Source: Gammaproteobacteria bacterium
GTDB taxonomy: Bacteria > Pseudomonadota > Gammaproteobacteria > Methylococcales > Methylomonadaceae
Direction: 5' to 3'
Length of the DNA: 8,005 nt
Assembly (NCBI GenBank): GCA_024511045.1
Contig: JANEMG010000094.1
Location: forward strand, 1-8,005
In this document: positions 6,113 to 8,005 of the stretch, piece by piece
Numbering within the stretch: position 1 is the stretch's first letter
How the letters are laid out: every line of letters starts with the position of its first letter
Notes under the pieces: model-generated
Told to the model about the DNA's origin: nothing
Databases searched by the model: none
Seen by the model: only the letters and a program-made list of their open reading frames with translations
Translations under genes and position numbers: made by a program

Positions 6113-7792
6113 TCATCGGGGGGGGGCCGGGGACTCCTGCTCACCGGGTTCGATCAACATCCTGGACAAATCTCCGTTTTCCGACAACGGCGCCGTGGGT
6201 TCTTGCGTGGCGCATTTCTCCATCAAGGAAAGCAGCCGGTCAGCGTAGGACTGGCGTTGCTCCCTATATCCGGCAATCACCCGGCATGTTTCCGCATCGA
6301 TCATGGCAATCCCGGTCGCCAGACCCTTTTTCAGTCCCTGCAGCGCCACTTTTTCCATCGACGGCCTGACCTGACGGTTGATCAGAAAAGGCAGCAGCCA
6401 GGAAATCAGGATCAGCAGGATGCTATGCACGGCAAAATTGACCCCCAGATAGGATTTTTCCATCAAATTACTGTGGTAGTAGCCATCCAGGACCTGATAG
6501 GCTACCCATCCTGTCGCCAGCAGCGGCAAGAATGTCATGCAAAAGCCGCTCAGTTTCAACAATACCCGCTGCAGTTTGTTCCCCGGGTTGGCCAGTGCCT
6601 GTCGAACGGCGAGCTGCAACTGGTTGTGGATGATTTTTGCGGCCTTGCCGCGCAGCGGCGACAGGCTTGTTCTCAAGGGCGCGACCGGCAGCTGGTATTG
6701 ATCGGCTGCCAGCACGACTTCATCCAGGGCATCCTCGAAACGGCTTTGCGCCCATTCATCCCAGATGTTGTGTCTGACGGGCCGCAATTCCGACTCCAGC
6801 TCGGCGGCGTCTTTCTCCTTGAACAGCCCTTCCAGCAAATGGCTTTCCTTGTCGGTATAGACGGCAGCCATTCTTTGCAGGGGCCACGCGAGCCCCTTTT
6901 GCAACGAGCCGCTGACTTCCTGCCAGCCCTCCTCCCAGGTATTCCGCAATTTTTCATAACCGGCATCCTCTCCCAGCGCTTTCAGGCAGCTGGCGAGCTT
7001 TTTCTGCAGCTCTTTCTTGCGCAGCTGCATGCCGCGCAGTTCCAGTTGTTCGATGGTATGCGAATTAGCCAGCGCCTGTATGGTTTCATAGAGATGCTGG
7101 AATTCATCGCCATTGCTGCCGGCATCGTTTTCCTCGGCAGCACACACGGTACGCATGACGATGGGATCGTCGAAGCCGGCCTTTCCCAGTTGCAGCAGGA
7201 AATCATCGTACTGCGCAGGCTCACCCTTGTCCCACTGGTTCAGGACAAACAACCAGGCATGTCGCCCACCTTCGGCCAGCAGCAGACGCCAGGCCTTGTT
7301 GTCTTTGTAGCGTTCCGGACTGACCACATAGATCAACACATCGATATGCGGCAGCCATTGCAATACCAGCTGCTTGTTCTGCTCTTCGGTACTGTCCATA
7401 TCGGGCATATCGATCCAGATGACATGGCTGTTCCGGTCATCATCGTGCCGGGCCATTTTGATTTTATCGAGGGGCAGATCTTCCGGCAGTTCATTCAGGG
7501 AAACACTGCGGTGATGATACAGCGTTACCTCCCGGGATGTCGGCCGCTCGACGCCGGTCCTGGCAATGGGCCTGCCTGCCAGGCGGTTGATCAGGGTGCT
7601 CTTGCCTACCCCTGTGCCGCCGAAAAACGCCACCACCAGGGGTCTCACGCCGGCGGTGAACAGGGAATCCGGCGTTCTGGAATCGAAACTTTGCAGCGCC
7701 TGATAGTGCTTTTCGCTGATCCAGCCATCCTGCAGGGCCTGTTCAGCCCATTCCCGGGCTTGTTCAATCAGGTCAGAGCATTCGTAATCCAT
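6113..7792 (-). CDS. dynamin-like membrane GTPase
   Basis: The 559-residue protein has an N-terminal GTPase domain: P-loop GGTGVGKS (58-65), a switch I region with RPTSREVT (83-90), a G3 motif written DMPD (128-131) where most GTPases have DxxG, and G4 NQWD (185-188). Residues 240-405 are mainly charged helices, probably coiled coil or bundle. Two membrane segments follow (about 413-434 and 449-471), close together as a hairpin, then a helical tail. This order (GTPase, helical bundle, membrane hairpin) fits the bacterial dynamin-like or YfjP-related membrane GTPases, which bind or remodel membranes; the exact family is not certain. The ATG at 7792 lies inside the preceding gene (20-base overlap) and has no Shine-Dalgarno, only eight A's, so it is probably translated by coupling. 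The C-terminus contains a run of nine C's just before the stop. The cellular role is unknown. Confidence 0.9.
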   Translation of the reverse strand: MDYECSDLIEQAREWAEQALQDGWISEKHYQALQSFDSRTPDSLFTAGVRPLVVAFFGGTGVGKSTLINRLAGRPIARTGVERPTSREVTLYHHRSVSLNELPEDLPLDKIKMARHDDDRNSHVIWIDMPDMDSTEEQNKQLVLQWLPHIDVLIYVVSPERYKDNKAWRLLLAEGGRHAWLFVLNQWDKGEPAQYDDFLLQLGKAGFDDPIVMRTVCAAEENDAGSNGDEFQHLYETIQALANSHTIEQLELRGMQLRKKELQKKLASCLKALGEDAGYEKLRNTWEEGWQEVSGSLQKGLAWPLQRMAAVYTDKESHLLEGLFKEKDAAELESELRPVRHNIWDEWAQSRFEDALDEVVLAADQYQLPVAPLRTSLSPLRGKAAKIIHNQLQLAVRQALANPGNKLQRVLLKLSGFCMTFLPLLATGWVAYQVLDGYYHSNLMEKSYLGVNFAVHSILLILISWLLPFLINRQVRPSMEKVALQGLKKGLATGIAMIDAETCRVIAGYREQRQSYADRLLSLMEKCATQEPTAPLSENGDLSRMLIEPGEQESPAPPR

Positions 7793-8005
7793 GTTTTTTT
7801 TCTGTTTTTAACTGTTGTTCCGCGTCATGCAGCAACTGCGGAGAAATATTGAAGGAAAGGTGCCGGTCGAGCATTTTCGGAAAGGTCAGCAGAGCGGCCT
7901 GCAGAGGATCGAGGAACAGGGTGTGTTTCACGGTGTGCAGTTGCTTGAGCTTCATTTCCGCCTCCACCCGTTTCATGTAGCCGCCTATGGCGCTTTCGGC
8001 CAGCA
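7773..8005 (-). CDS. C-terminal part of an unrecognised protein, cut by the window edge
   Basis: A minus-strand frame runs in from beyond position 8005 with no stop and ends at 7773, giving at least 76 residues: ...LAESAIGGYMKRV, then KLKQLHTVKHTLFLDPLQAALLTFPKMLDRHLSF and a charged tail ending KKHGLRML. I do not recognise the family. Its frame overlaps the start of the GTPase gene by 20 bases, so the two are in one operon and their products may work together, for instance as paired membrane GTPases or a GTPase with an accessory subunit. Met at 7976 is probably internal, because the open frame continues upstream and no ribosome binding site precedes it. Confidence 0.7.
   Translation of the reverse strand, partial: LAESAIGGYMKRVEAEMKLKQLHTVKHTLFLDPLQAALLTFPKMLDRHLSFNISPQLLHDAEQQLKTEKKHGLRML

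Noticed and set aside
5916..6116. 66-codon minus-strand frame starting at the GTPase stop (ATGA)
   Set aside because: Overlapping start looks operon-like, but the product is Arg/Ser/His-rich without structure and lacks any ribosome binding site (a C-run precedes it).
6098..7852. 584-codon open frame on the plus strand opposite the GTPase gene
   Set aside because: It is longer than the GTPase, but the minus strand carries clear GTPase motifs and membrane segments. The plus frame is Gln/His/Phe-rich with no domain, as expected for an antisense shadow of GC-rich coding DNA.

Overview
The window looks like chromosomal DNA of a gammaproteobacterium. The glutamyl-tRNA synthetase follows the E. coli enzyme over its whole length, both tRNA genes encode their own CCA ends, and the gltX / tRNA-Ala(GGC) / tRNA-Glu(UUC) grouping resembles that of other gammaproteobacteria. 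I cannot place it in a genus. I see no insertion sequence, phage gene or CRISPR array.

Layout. Positions 1-1025 are gene-poor. They hold a 68-codon remnant of the hydrogenase nickel chaperone gene hypB (minus strand, 85-291). Next to it, on the plus strand, is a string of hairpins (377-653) whose loops carry CAGGGATG motifs, the signature of CsrA/RsmA-sequestering small RNAs. A small five-helix membrane protein (1026-1520, minus) follows, then about 600 bases with no convincing gene (1521-2129) that contain a second copy of a 27-base hairpin also found at the end of the candidate RNA.

Positions 2130-4312 are a minus-strand translation block, read from right to left: a secreted Sel1-repeat protein, gltX, tRNA-Ala, tRNA-Glu and an intrinsic terminator. 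gltX starts 7 bases after the Sel1 gene stops, so the two are probably co-transcribed and coupled. The tRNAs have their own near-consensus promoter, whose -35 box overlaps the gltX stop codon.

An AT-rich divergent spacer (4313-4507) separates this block from a plus-strand lipoprotein gene (4508-5695). Its product joins a von Willebrand A-like domain, a thrombospondin-type-3 calcium motif and a peptidoglycan-binding OmpA domain, which suggests an envelope-anchored adhesion or assembly factor. It ends at a strong intrinsic terminator. About 350 bases without a gene follow.

The right end (6113-8005, minus) holds a two-gene unit: the C-terminus of an unrecognised protein running off the window, overlapping by 20 bases a 559-residue dynamin-like GTPase with a C-terminal membrane hairpin.

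The most interesting items are the candidate CsrA-sponge RNA, the hypB relic (a sign that hydrogenase genes were once present or lie elsewhere), the repeated hairpin, and the membrane GTPase with its overlapping partner.
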